A DNA stretch of 64,000 nt from Nocardia sp. NBC_00508 (lineage in GTDB: Bacteria > Actinomycetota > Actinomycetes > Mycobacteriales > Mycobacteriaceae), in the NCBI RefSeq assembly GCF_036346875.1, contig NZ_CP107852.1:6138001-6202000 (forward strand), given 5' to 3'. Below, piece by piece: positions 25,647 through 34,223 of this stretch. The position numbers were made by a program, and so were the translations under genes. The stretch's first letter is position 1. Each line of letters opens with the position of its first letter. The notes under the pieces are model-generated. The model saw only the letters and a list, made by a program, of their open reading frames with translations. It was not told the DNA's origin and searched no databases.

Positions 25647-26851
25647 TGCGACCGACTGTCCGTGGGCACGTGCGGGCGGGTGCTGATGCGCTTGACATAG
25701 CTGGTGATGTTCTCGACCGTCTCGGTGAGCGAGTCGCCACCGAACTTCTCCAGCGCGGCCTGCGCGACGACCAGGGCAACCATGGATTCGGCGACCACGC
25801 CCGCGGCGGGCACGGCGCACACGTCCGAGCGCTGGTGGATGGCCACGGCCTCATCTCCGGTGGTCATATCGACCGTGGACAGCGCACGCGGCACCGTGGA
25901 GATCGGCTTCATCGCGGCGCGCACGCGCAGGGCCTCGCCGTTGGTCATGCCCCCCTCCAAGCCGCCCGCGCGGTTGGTGGAGCGCAGCACACCGTCGGGA
26001 CCGGGCCGCATCTCGTCGTGCGCCTGGCTGCCGCGGCGGCGTGCGGTTTCGAAGCCGTCGCCGACCTCCACGCCTTTGATGGCCTGAATGCCCATGAGCG
26101 CGGCCGCGAGACGCGAGTCCAGCCGGTTCTCGCCGCTGGTGAACGAGCCGAGGCCGACCGGAAGGCCCTCGATGATCACCTCGACCACGCCGCCGAGGGT
26201 ATCGCCGTCCTTCTTTGCCGCCTCGATCTCGGCGATCATCGCCGCCTCGGCATCCTTGTCGAACGCGCGCACCGGGCTCTCGTCCACCGCGGCGAGGTCG
26301 GTGGCGGTCGGCACGATGCCCGTGGTGTTCTGTGCGGTGCCGATCGAAACGACATGCGAGACGACCTCGACGCCGAACGCCTGGCGCAGGAAGTTGCGCG
26401 CCACGGTGCCCGCCGCCACGCGGGCCGCGGTCTCCCTGGCGCTGGCCCGCTCGAGCACGTTGCGGGCGTCGTCGAAGTTGTACTTGAGCATGCCCGAGTA
26501 GTCGGCGTGCCCGGGGCGGGGCCGGGTCAGCGGAGCATTGCGCGCCAGCTCGGCGAGTTCGGCCGGATCCACCGGGTCGGCCGACATCACCGTGACCCAC
26601 TTCGGCCACTCGGAGTTCGCCACCTCGATGGCGACCGGGCCGCCCATCGTGCGTCCATGCCGCACACCACCGACGACGGTGACCTTGTCGGCCTCGAACT
26701 TCATCCGTGCGCCGCGCCCGTATCCCAGCCTGCGGCGCGCCAGCTGCGTGGAGATCTCCTCGGACGTCACCTCGACGCCTGCCGCCATTCCCTCGAGGAT
26801 GGCGACGAGAGCGGGACCATGGGATTCTCCGGCAGTTATCCAACGCAGCAC
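25643..26851 (-). CDS. aroC: Chorismate synthase
   Basis: FMN-dependent chorismate synthase, 402 residues, catalysing the last shikimate-pathway step. It has RWITAGESHGPALVAILEG, RRRLGYGRGARMKFE, NAPLTRPRPGHADYSG, ERASARETAARVAAG and SVDMTTGDE-like C-terminal blocks of the family. GTG 26851 (MLRW, the mycobacterial start) is preferred because GGGAAG lies 9 bases upstream; ATG 26860 abuts that site. It is first in the aroC-aroK-aroB operon. Confidence 0.96.
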   Translation of the reverse strand: MLRWITAGESHGPALVAILEGMAAGVEVTSEEISTQLARRRLGYGRGARMKFEADKVTVVGGVRHGRTMGGPVAIEVANSEWPKWVTVMSADPVDPAELAELARNAPLTRPRPGHADYSGMLKYNFDDARNVLERASARETAARVAAGTVARNFLRQAFGVEVVSHVVSIGTAQNTTGIVPTATDLAAVDESPVRAFDKDAEAAMIAEIEAAKKDGDTLGGVVEVIIEGLPVGLGSFTSGENRLDSRLAAALMGIQAIKGVEVGDGFETARRRGSQAHDEMRPGPDGVLRSTNRAGGLEGGMTNGEALRVRAAMKPISTVPRALSTVDMTTGDEAVAIHQRSDVCAVPAAGVVAESMVALVVAQAALEKFGGDSLTETVENITSYVKRISTRPHVPTDSRSQ

Positions 26852-26948
26852 GTGGTCCATCTTCCCATGTCGGCGCCCGTGCTCCGGAACTCGGCCCGGC
26901 GTGACGACGCGCACGCCGACGGCAGGCCGGAGCGCGCGGCACGGGCGG

Positions 26949-27830
26949 TCAGCGCGCGATGACGATGGCGCGATCCACCGACCGCAGCAGTGCCTCGCTG
27001 ACCGAGCCGAACAGCAGGCGGCTCAAGACACCGCGACCGCGGTTGCCCACGACGAGCAGTTGGCCGTCGCGCGAGCGTTCGAGCAAGCGGCGTTCCGGAC
27101 GGTCGCGGACGACCTCACGCTGAATCGCCACCTCCGGGAACCGCTCCTGCCATCCGGCCAGGCTCGTGGCCAGCACCGCTTCCTCGGTCCGACGCAGCGC
27201 CGTCCAGTCGGTGCCGGTCGCCGCCAGCGGCTCGATCTCGCCCCAGGTGTGCACCGCCACCAGCTCGACCCCGCGCAGGGACGCCTCGGTCACCGCCACC
27301 TCGATGGCGGCCTGCTCGGCGCTCGAACCGTCCACCCCGACGACGACCGGGCGGGTGCTCGCCCGGTCCCACAGCGGCGTCTCGGCGGGCACCACCGCGA
27401 CCGGGCAGTCCGCGTCTCGCGCGACGGCCGTGCTCACCGATCCCAGCAGCACGCGCTGGATCCGGCCGACGCCGCGCGTGCCGACTACGAGCATCGCCGC
27501 GTTCCTGGAGCGCTCGATCAGGGCGGTGGCGATGTGCGCCGTGCGGATCTCGGTGCCGATGGCGATATCACGGACCACGTGCGCGGCGGCTTCGGCGGCT
27601 TCGGCGGCGCGTTCGATCGCCTCATCCGCTTCCCGCACTCGCAGCAGTGCGGCCGGGCGCGGCGGATCGTCGGTATCGGGGCCCAGTGACGACTCCATGA
27701 CGAGCTGGATGTGCAGGGGCGCGTCGTGCAGAGCGGCGGTCTGTGCCGCCCAGCGCACCGCGACGATCGACTCGGCAGACCCGTCGGTTCCCGCGACGAT
27801 CGGCCTCCGCGATGGATGCCTCGGATTCAC
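26949..27830 (-). CDS. Universal stress protein, two tandem Usp domains
   Basis: A 293-residue UspA-type protein with two ATP-binding Usp domains. The first domain begins RRPIVAGTDGSAES and carries VVGTRGVGRIQRVLLGSVS. The second begins RPVVVGVDGSSAEQ and carries VVGNRGRGVLSRLLFGSVS. Both G-rich loops are intact, implying nucleotide binding. The GTG start is placed behind AAGGAG (7-base spacing); the open frame extends farther upstream without signals. Homologues are linked to dormancy and redox stress; regulation cannot be seen here. Confidence 0.92.
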   Translation of the reverse strand: MNPRHPSRRPIVAGTDGSAESIVAVRWAAQTAALHDAPLHIQLVMESSLGPDTDDPPRPAALLRVREADEAIERAAEAAEAAAHVVRDIAIGTEIRTAHIATALIERSRNAAMLVVGTRGVGRIQRVLLGSVSTAVARDADCPVAVVPAETPLWDRASTRPVVVGVDGSSAEQAAIEVAVTEASLRGVELVAVHTWGEIEPLAATGTDWTALRRTEEAVLATSLAGWQERFPEVAIQREVVRDRPERRLLERSRDGQLLVVGNRGRGVLSRLLFGSVSEALLRSVDRAIVIAR

Positions 27831-28056
27831 TCGGCGGCTCCTTCTCGACGCTGCATCGCTGTCCTGGCGCACTCGAGGGCAACTCGCCGAGGGGCCGCAC
27901 CTCGCTACCGCAGCTCGAGCAGCTGCTCGGGGAAGTCGTTGCCTGCGAATGATGGTACCGACGAATTGCGCTCTATTCGCCGGCTTCGCCATTCGTTCGC
28001 CGGGTAGTCCTGCCCGGGCTTCGAAGGAAGGCTCTTCGGCGCGGCGACGGTGGAGC

Positions 28057-28530
28057 TCAGCTCGTGTCCATCGTCGGCGGCATTAGTGCCAGCAGCGTCG
28101 ACAGACACATCGAGGGTCCGTGCGGCAGGGTGAGTCGGCTGCTACCCGGGCCTCCGGTGCCCGGTGTGCGCAGGCGCCGAACGGCCAGCGTCACGGACGC
28201 GATGCACGCCGTGAGCGCCGGTGCGCCGAGCGCCGCCCAGACCCACGCCTGCGCACCGCCGAGCGCGGCCGCCCCGCCGAGGCCGAGCGCGAGTTTGACG
28301 TCCCCCGCGCCCAGCGCGGTGGGTGCGGCCAGGTGCACCAGCAGATACGGCCCCGCGAGGAACACCGCACCGAGCGTCGCGACGGTGAATTGCCCTGTGA
28401 TCAGGGCATATCCGAGTATCGCCAATGCTCCAAAACCGGTCAGTCTGTTCGGAAGGCGTCGTTCGCGGAGATCGAGAACGGTCAATGCCGCACTCCACGT
28501 GGCGAGGGCGGTGAACACGAAGGGGGACAT
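28057..28530 (-). CDS. Prepilin peptidase-like A24 membrane protease
   Basis: A 157-residue integral membrane protein of the type IV prepilin peptidase A24 family (peptidase domain only, no methylase domain). The first catalytic Asp lies in TVLDLRERRLPNRL and the second in the GAGDVKLALGLG motif. About five transmembrane helices are present. GGTGGAGG precedes ATG 28530. It resembles Rv2551c, whose substrates are unclear, and no pilin gene lies nearby. It is divergent from pepQ. Confidence 0.88.
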   Translation of the reverse strand: MSPFVFTALATWSAALTVLDLRERRLPNRLTGFGALAILGYALITGQFTVATLGAVFLAGPYLLVHLAAPTALGAGDVKLALGLGGAAALGGAQAWVWAALGAPALTACIASVTLAVRRLRTPGTGGPGSSRLTLPHGPSMCLSTLLALMPPTMDTS

Positions 28531-28754
28531 GCCTCCACCTTCGCCCCGCGTCGGCGCCCAGGAGTCGTACCGGGCCTGAATGTGCACAACATGCGCGAAT
28601 GTGAACAGCGAGTGCTCCGCAGTCATCTCTTCGCAGCCGAAATATACTGGAGGGCACGGCATTTCGTTGTGTGACCTGCGACCACGCCGGTTGGGTCGCG
28701 CATCGAACACGTGTTGCGTGTCGGCCTGCGGCGTGTCGGCGGTAGTTTTGACCC

Positions 28755-29882
28755 ATGTGTGCTGATCACCAGGTCCACGCGCCCGACTATGCGGCGCGGC
28801 GTGGCGCGCTCCGCAGCCTGCTGGTGGAGAACAGGGTGGACGCCCTGCTGGTCACCGATCTGGTGAACATCAGGTATCTGACCGGATTCACCGGTTCCAA
28901 CGCGGCGCTGCTCGTGCACTGCTGGGACACACGCACCGCCGAGGACCGCACCGTGATCGGCACCGACGGCCGGTATCGGACGCAAGTCGCCGAGCAGGTC
29001 CCGGACCTGCGCGCGGAGATCGCGCGGGCCACCGCGCGCCGGATCGTGCAATTGGCCGGGGAGTGGCAGCTCGGCCGGGTCGGCTTCGAAAGTCATACCG
29101 TCACCGTCGACCATCATCGCGGCTTTCTCGAGCAGCGGACCGGCCTGGACCTCGTCGCGACGCCCGGACTGGTCGAGCAGTTGCGCATGGTCAAGGACGC
29201 CTACGAAGTCGAACAGTTGCGCGCGGCGTGCGCGGCGGGCGACGCCGGTCTCGCCGCGCTGCTCGAGCGTGGCGGACTGCGTCCCGGCCGCACCGAGCGT
29301 CAGGTGGCGCGAGATCTGGAATGGGCCATGTTCGAGCACGGCGCCCAAGCGGTGTCGTTCGAAACCATCGTGGCGACCGGAGCGAACTCGGCTGTCCCGC
29401 ATCACCGACCGACCGATACGGTGCTGGCTGCGGGTGACTTCGTCAAGCTGGACTTCGGCGCGGTGGTCGGCGGCTACCACTCCGACATGACCCGCACCTA
29501 CGTGCTCGGCGCGCCGACCGACTGGCATCGGGAGGTGTACGCGCTGGTCCAGCAGGCGCAGCGCGCCGGGTGCGACGCGCTGCGACCGGGGGTTCCGGTG
29601 GCCGACGTCGACGCGGCGTCGCGGTCGGTGATCGAGGCCGCCGGGCACGGCAAGTTGTTCGTGCACGGTCTCGGGCACGGGGTGGGGCTGCAGATCCACG
29701 AAGCGCCCGGAATCGCGAAAACCGGAACCGGTACACTTCTGTCTGGCGTGGCGGTGACCGTCGAACCAGGTGTGTACTTTCCCGGCCGCGGCGGGGTCCG
29801 GATCGAGGACACGCTCGTGGTGCGCGAAGGGGGCCCGGAGCTGCTCACCCACACCAACAGAGACTTGACCGTCGTCGACTGA
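28755..29882 (+). CDS. pepQ: Xaa-Pro aminopeptidase/dipeptidase (M24)
   Basis: A 375-residue pita-bread-fold metallopeptidase of the M24B group that removes residues next to proline. An N-terminal creatinase-like domain precedes metal ligands seen in KLDFGAVVGGYHSDMTRT (two Asp), FVHGLGHGVGLQIHEAPG (His), VTVEPGVYFPGRGGVRIEDT (Glu, Glu). No ribosome site precedes ATG 28755, so it may be leaderless. Adjacent efp and nusB match the mycobacterial pepQ-efp-nusB order. Confidence 0.94.
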   Translation: MCADHQVHAPDYAARRGALRSLLVENRVDALLVTDLVNIRYLTGFTGSNAALLVHCWDTRTAEDRTVIGTDGRYRTQVAEQVPDLRAEIARATARRIVQLAGEWQLGRVGFESHTVTVDHHRGFLEQRTGLDLVATPGLVEQLRMVKDAYEVEQLRAACAAGDAGLAALLERGGLRPGRTERQVARDLEWAMFEHGAQAVSFETIVATGANSAVPHHRPTDTVLAAGDFVKLDFGAVVGGYHSDMTRTYVLGAPTDWHREVYALVQQAQRAGCDALRPGVPVADVDAASRSVIEAAGHGKLFVHGLGHGVGLQIHEAPGIAKTGTGTLLSGVAVTVEPGVYFPGRGGVRIEDTLVVREGGPELLTHTNRDLTVVD

Positions 29883-29930
29883 CGCCGGTCTGCCCGAGAC
29901 CAAGCGGTAGAACGAGGAGATCCGAAGACA

Positions 29931-30494
29931 GTGGCGGACACCAGCGACTTCAAGAACGGCCTTGTGCTGAAGATCGACGGTCAGCTCCAGCAGATCATCG
30001 AATTCCAGCACGTCAAGCCGGGCAAGGGCCCCGCCTTCGTGCGGACCAAGCTGAAGAACGTCGTGTCCGGCAAGGTGGTCGACAAGACCTTCAACGCCGG
30101 CGTGAAGGTCGAGACCGCCAACGTCGACCGCCGCGACATGACCTACCTCTACCACGACGGCACCGACTACGTCTTCATGGACGGCGAGACCTTCGACCAG
30201 ATCTCCATCGCCGAGGAGACCATCGGCGGCGGCGCCCGCTTCCTGCTGGAGAACATGACCGTGCAGGTCGCCACGCACGAGGGCGCGCCGCTGTACGTCG
30301 AGCTGCCGGTCTCGGTCGAGCTCGAGGTCACCCACACCGATATCGGCCTGCAGGGCGACCGTTCCACCGGCGGCACCAAACCCGCCACCCTGGAGACCGG
30401 CGCCGAGGTGCAGGTTCCGCTGTTCATCAACACCGGCGACAAGCTGCGGATCGACTCGCGCGACGGCAGCTACCTCGGCCGGGTCAACGCCTGA
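29931..30494 (+). CDS. efp: Elongation factor P
   Basis: EF-P of 187 residues that relieves ribosome stalling at polyproline. The KOW-like N-terminal domain contains FQHVKPGKGPAFVRTKLKN, with the loop Lys in PGKGPAF. The two OB domains follow, ending TGDKLRIDSRDGSYLGRVNA. GTG 29931 is preceded by GAGGAGA. It is in the pepQ-efp-nusB cluster. Confidence 0.98.
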   Translation: MADTSDFKNGLVLKIDGQLQQIIEFQHVKPGKGPAFVRTKLKNVVSGKVVDKTFNAGVKVETANVDRRDMTYLYHDGTDYVFMDGETFDQISIAEETIGGGARFLLENMTVQVATHEGAPLYVELPVSVELEVTHTDIGLQGDRSTGGTKPATLETGAEVQVPLFINTGDKLRIDSRDGSYLGRVNA

Positions 30495-30522
30495 TCCCCG
30501 AGCCAGGTGATCCGGGGATAAT

Positions 30523-31038
30523 GTGATCGTGGCGGACCAGCCCGGGGACAAGAAGTCCACATACAAGAAGCTCGGCGCGCGGCACAAGGCCCGCCGCCGT
30601 GCGGTCGATCTGTTGTTCGAGGCGGAGGCCAGGGACATAGACGCCGCCGACCTGCTCGACGAGCGCGCCGAGCTGGCCACCCGCGACCAGGCGGTCGCGC
30701 CGGTGCACGCCTATACCCGCATCCTGGTCGAGGGCGTCGCCGACGACCTCGACCGGGTGGACGGCACCATCGAGTCCTACCTGCAGGACTGGACCCTGTC
30801 GCGGCTTCCGGCGGTGGATCGGGCGATTCTGCGCATCGCGGTGTGGGAGTTGTTCCACGCGACCGACGTCCCACCGGTCGTCGCCGTCGACGAGGCGGTG
30901 GAGCTGGCCAAGGAGCTGTCCACCGACGACTCTCCGTCCTTCGTCAACGGGGTGCTCGGTCAGGTCGTCCTGGTGGCGCCGCAGGTGCGCGCCGCGGCGG
31001 CCGCCACCCGCGCACCGCGCCGGGAGCCCGAGGCGTGA
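30523..31038 (+). CDS. nusB: Transcription antitermination protein NusB
   Basis: NusB of 171 residues, all-helical, partner of NusE (S10) in rRNA antitermination. KKLGARHKARRRAVDLLFEAE begins the domain; RLPAVDRAILRIAVWEL and VVAVDEAVELAKELSTDDSPSFVNGVLG are family signatures. The start is GTG 30523 or GTG 30529. It overlaps the next gene by 4 bases (GTGA). Confidence 0.96.
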   Translation: MIVADQPGDKKSTYKKLGARHKARRRAVDLLFEAEARDIDAADLLDERAELATRDQAVAPVHAYTRILVEGVADDLDRVDGTIESYLQDWTLSRLPAVDRAILRIAVWELFHATDVPPVVAVDEAVELAKELSTDDSPSFVNGVLGQVVLVAPQVRAAAAATRAPRREPEA

Positions 31039-31298
31039 ACAAGTACCTCGTCCTGGTGATGCGCACGCCGCGGTTCGACGCCGCCGTCATCGAACCGCAC
31101 CGGCAGTTCCTGCAGTGGCTGCACGAGCGCGGGCAGCTGCAGGAGAGCGGCCGCTTCACCGACGGCACCGGTGGCGCATATGTCATCTACGCCGAAAACC
31201 TCGACGCCGCACGGGAAATCGCGTTCGCCGATCCCGTGCATACAACGGGCGCCTCGGAACTCACCGTCCACGAGTGGGAAATCACCGCGCCGAGCTGA
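31035..31298 (+). CDS. YciI-family protein
   Basis: An 87-residue YciI-like (ferredoxin-fold dimeric alpha-beta barrel) protein: NKYLVLVMRTPRFD, then SGRFTDGTGGAYVIYAE and an EIAFADP segment. GTG 31035 overlaps the nusB stop. Enzymatic activity of YciI proteins is poorly defined. Translational coupling to nusB is seen directly; any functional link is unproved. Confidence 0.85.
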   Translation: MNKYLVLVMRTPRFDAAVIEPHRQFLQWLHERGQLQESGRFTDGTGGAYVIYAENLDAAREIAFADPVHTTGASELTVHEWEITAPS

Positions 31299-31659
31299 GT
31301 TCGGTGGTGTCGCACACGCTCCGGTGACGCGCTCCGGATTTCGGCGCACGAGCGCAGGACTCGGCGGCTCCAGCGGCCTGCTCGACCGTGCCGCCCCTGT
31401 CGCGGGGTCGGTCCTTCGAGTAGTGCATCGCTCGGGAATTATGGTGCCGCAACGTATTTCGGCGCTCGTGACTCCCGCTGGTGGGTGTACGGATGACCAG
31501 CGGGAGCACGGCCGGAACCGGGTGGTTCCACGCCCGATCCTCATACCTTGACCTCACTCGAGGTCAAGGGCATGGAACGTGCTGTGTACCACGCCGGGCC
31601 GCCCGCCTCGGAGATCCTGGACCCGTCCAGCGAACTGCGTGCCAAGAGCCATGCGATGG
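31299..31659. other. Intergenic region with a perfect inverted repeat and a possible gene relic
   Basis: A 361-bp region between the nusB-YciI end and the convergent ArsB-like gene. It holds a perfect 10-bp inverted repeat at 31546-31569 and a 32-codon open frame beginning at 31573 that resembles the N-terminus of an MDR-type quinone reductase. I see nothing else convincing. Confidence 0.5.
31546..31569. promoter_or_regulatory. Perfect inverted repeat, MerR/SoxR-operator-like
   Basis: Arms CCTTGACCTC and GAGGTCAAGG are separated by four bases. The composition (TTGACCTC...GAGGTCAA) resembles MerR-family operators embedded in a TTGACC -35 element. It could also act as a terminator hairpin, but there is no T-run. 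No merR gene lies in the window. Confidence 0.45.
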
Positions 31660-31671
31660 CTAGCCCGTGAC
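31573..31671 (+). pseudogene. Possible N-terminal remnant of an MDR quinone reductase
   Basis: A 32-codon frame starting ATG (MERAVYHAGPPASEIL) resembles the MKAVVY..GPPEVL opening of zinc-type/quinone oxidoreductases. It then loses similarity and stops just inside the 3' end of the convergent ArsB-like gene. The MerR-like palindrome immediately upstream fits an old promoter. This is a weak call from pattern only. Confidence 0.3.
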
Positions 31672-32919
31672 CAACAGCCCCGCGACGGCGCCTGCGGTGG
31701 CGACGATGGCGAGGACGAGGCCGGTCACGACGAAACGCCGCATAGGGACGCGCACGCCGTGTGTACGGCAGAACTCCAGGCACAGCAGCGTGGCGAGCGA
31801 GCCCCACGGTGTGACGATCGGGCCGATATTGGTGCCGATGAGCAGTGCGAGAAGCTGGTCGCCGTTCTGCGTGGGAATCACCGCTTCGCCCGCGGTGTAG
31901 GCCGGCAAGTTGTTGGCGAGATTGCCGAGGGTGGCGCCCGCCGCGGCGGCCCGGAATGCACCGGACGCACCGGAGTCGGTGCCGATCAAAGCGTGCATCG
32001 AATCGGCGAGGCCGAATCGGCTCAGAGTGGGCACGACCAGGAACAGGCCGACCACGAAAACGAGCAGCCGCCATGGGACCAGCGACAGGCGCAAGGCGCT
32101 GCGGTCGAAGACGGCGAACGCCGTCACCGCGATGGCGGCTGCGAGGGTGGCTGCGATGCCGATCCGATCACCGACAAGGGGAATCGCGAGGATGAACAGC
32201 AGGCAGGCCCCCGCCGTGGTCGATGACAGCGCGCGCTCCCGGGAATTCGCCGGGCGGATCGGTTCGGGTGGCACATAGCGGTCGGTTTTCCGTCGTTCGC
32301 GCCGCCAGTACCACAGCCAGAGGCACGCCATCGTCGCGGCGATCGAAACCAGTTGCGGCGCCCACATCCGCGCCGCGAATTCGGTCGCGGTGAGTGCCAC
32401 CCGATCGGCGGCGAGCAGGTTGGTGAGGTTGGAGACCGGTAGCAGCAGGCTCGCGGTGTTGGCGAGCCAGAGGGTGGTCATGGCCAGCGGCAGCGGCGGA
32501 ATCCGGGCGGGCGCCGCGAGTGCCAGCATGACCGGGGTGATCAGCACGGCCGTGGTGTCGAGATTCAGCAGGATCGTGGTGGCCGAGGCGAACAGCACGC
32601 AGAGGCCGAACAACGCCGGGTAGCGCCCGCGACCGAGAATCGCGAAGCGATGGGCGATGGCGTCGAAGACCTTGGCCTTCCTGGTGAGTTCGGCCAGCAC
32701 GATGACGCTGCCGAGAAACAGTAGGAGCGGGCCGATCCGGCGCATGTTCGCGGCGGCCTCATCGCGGGGCAGCAGCCCGGTGAGCACGCACAGCAGACCG
32801 GCCGCCAACAACCCCAGCCGGACCACGTCCGGGATGCTCAGCCGGAATCCGGGGGAGGTCGCCTGTGTCGTCGCACGCGCGGCTGGGTTCCGCGGGGAGG
32901 AATCGACCAGTTCGGGCAT
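31660..32919 (-). CDS. ArsB/SLC13-type anion permease
   Basis: A 419-residue membrane protein with about 11 helices, of the ArsB/NhaD/SLC13 ion-transporter superfamily. Characteristic segments are LNLDTTAVLITPVMLALA, NTASLLLPVSNLTNLL, and the repeated-half motif LGNLANNLPAY followed by GTNIGPIVTPWGSLATLL, as in arsenite permeases. No arsR or arsC is adjacent, so arsenite transport is only a possibility. The promoter region faces the DUF606 pair across an AT-rich stretch. Confidence 0.82.
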   Translation of the reverse strand: MPELVDSSPRNPAARATTQATSPGFRLSIPDVVRLGLLAAGLLCVLTGLLPRDEAAANMRRIGPLLLFLGSVIVLAELTRKAKVFDAIAHRFAILGRGRYPALFGLCVLFASATTILLNLDTTAVLITPVMLALAAPARIPPLPLAMTTLWLANTASLLLPVSNLTNLLAADRVALTATEFAARMWAPQLVSIAATMACLWLWYWRRERRKTDRYVPPEPIRPANSRERALSSTTAGACLLFILAIPLVGDRIGIAATLAAAIAVTAFAVFDRSALRLSLVPWRLLVFVVGLFLVVPTLSRFGLADSMHALIGTDSGASGAFRAAAAGATLGNLANNLPAYTAGEAVIPTQNGDQLLALLIGTNIGPIVTPWGSLATLLCLEFCRTHGVRVPMRRFVVTGLVLAIVATAGAVAGLLVTG

Positions 32920-32946
32920 CGGCTGCCATCATGTCATTATATTGAT

Positions 32947-32968
32947 CGTGCCGTTAGATAATGGTACG
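32947..32968. promoter_or_regulatory. 22-bp palindrome in the divergent AT-rich promoter region
   Basis: Arms CGTGCCGTTA and TAATGGTACG surround GA; 8 of 10 arm positions pair. It lies between the ArsB-like gene and the DUF606 pair in locally AT-rich DNA (32935-32970), as expected for an operator. The regulator is unknown. Confidence 0.55.
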
Positions 32969-33067
32969 TTGCCTGGGTCATCAGGTGTACTCGGATGCCG
33001 ATCGGCCCATTCAAGAAGCCGAAGTGGTTGTGTCCGAGGCGATTCCGCCAAGCCAAGGATGTGGCCC

Positions 33068-33556
33068 ATGACCATCATGGTTGGACTGGTATTTCTCTTC
33101 ATCCTGGTCGGCGGTGGCCTACGGTCGGCCGAAGCAGGCTGCCAGAACACCTTGATGAACCACATCCGGAACATGTGGCTCTGCGCGGTGATCTCGTATG
33201 CCGTTGCGCTGACCGGATTTTCCGTCTTCCTCGCACTGTCCTCGAAGACGCCGTGGCCGAGTCTCGACGACGTGCGGAACATGCCGTGGTGGGCGCCGTT
33301 CGGTGGCCTGTTGGGCGGAGCGGCGGTGATCGGCATGATCGCCGTCGCCCGATACGTCGGCGTGGCGACGTTCAGTGCACTCGTGATCATCGGCGAGATG
33401 GTGGTCGCCCTGATCATGGATCACTTCGGACTCATGGGATTCGAGGAGCGGTCCGCCAGCCTTCCCCGTCTCGTGGCATGCGGGTTGATCACGCTCGCGA
33501 TCTATCTGATGGCTGAGGAACCCGCGGCGGGCGAGCGCAGCGCCAGCGTGACCTGA
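33068..33556 (+). CDS. DUF606/YdcZ-type DMT membrane protein, copy 1
   Basis: A 162-residue protein of the DUF606 (PF04657, YdcZ-like) branch of drug/metabolite transporters with five hydrophobic helices. The N-terminal motif is GGGLRSAEAGCQNTL and the mid-protein motif WWAPFGGLLGGAAVIGMIAVA. ATG 33068 was chosen because it begins the family-conserved helix; the frame is open upstream. It forms a tandem pair with the next gene, and small DMT halves usually work as dimers. The substrate is unknown. Confidence 0.8.
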   Translation: MTIMVGLVFLFILVGGGLRSAEAGCQNTLMNHIRNMWLCAVISYAVALTGFSVFLALSSKTPWPSLDDVRNMPWWAPFGGLLGGAAVIGMIAVARYVGVATFSALVIIGEMVVALIMDHFGLMGFEERSASLPRLVACGLITLAIYLMAEEPAAGERSASVT

Positions 33557-33621
33557 CCGCAGAGTACTGACACCCTGCTGCCGGTTGCCTGTCCGCCCTT
33601 CGCATCCTCCGGAGATCCTCG

Positions 33622-34125
33622 ATGACGGTTCGAACCGCCGAAACCCGTACCGCGCTGCCGCCTGTCACGACCGCACTCATCTTCGTGTTCATCCTCGTCG
33701 GCGGCGCGCTCCGGTCGGTCGAGGCCGGTTGCCAGAACTCGCTGAAGCTCGCGCTGAAAAATGTCTGGTTGTGCGGCGTGATCTCCTACGCCGTGGCCTT
33801 CACGGGTTTCGCGATCTTCTTGGTGGTGTCGCTGGTGGTTTCCGCCGACCGGCCGTGGCCGAGCAGGGCGGATATCCGGAGCATGCCCCGGTGGGCGCCG
33901 TTCGGCGGGCTACTCGGCGGGGCGGCCATCCTGGCGATGATCGCCGTGGCTTCCGATGTCGGAGCCAGCACCTTCAATGCCCTGATCATCGCCGGGCAGA
34001 TGTTCGGCGCCCTCGCGATCGACCACTTCGGACTGATGGGCTTCCCGCGGCGGGCGGTGAGCCCCAAGCGCGTCGCAGCGTGCGCCATGATCATTACCGG
34101 CATCTATCTGATGGCGGCCTACTGA
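33622..34125 (+). CDS. DUF606/YdcZ-type DMT membrane protein, copy 2
   Basis: A 167-residue paralogue of the preceding gene, 65 bp downstream. It shares GGALRSVEAGCQNSL, NVWLCGVISYAVAFTGFAIF, RWAPFGGLLGGAAILAMIAVA and DHFGLMGF. It has a slightly longer N-terminus (MTVRTAETRTALPPV) before the first helix. GGAG occurs upstream of ATG 33622. The pair may assemble as a heterodimeric exporter. Divergence between copies is substantial, so this is an old duplication. Confidence 0.8.
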   Translation: MTVRTAETRTALPPVTTALIFVFILVGGALRSVEAGCQNSLKLALKNVWLCGVISYAVAFTGFAIFLVVSLVVSADRPWPSRADIRSMPRWAPFGGLLGGAAILAMIAVASDVGASTFNALIIAGQMFGALAIDHFGLMGFPRRAVSPKRVAACAMIITGIYLMAAY

Positions 34126-34223
34126 ACGCCCGGAAGCCGCGGCGCGGCGTCCGAGTGTGGACGACTGCGAAGATCGGTACCGACGACGGATGCCGATAGC
34201 CGGGCGATGGACGCCCTTGGTGA

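Noticed and set aside
28703..28718. TCGAACACGTGTTGCG as a third LexA box before pepQ
   Set aside because: Only 9 of 12 consensus positions match and the second half-site is poor; AACACGTGTT is palindromic and could serve another regulator.
31660..32919. Arsenic resistance operon
   Set aside because: Only an ArsB/SLC13-like permease is present; no arsR, arsC or acr3 gene is adjacent.
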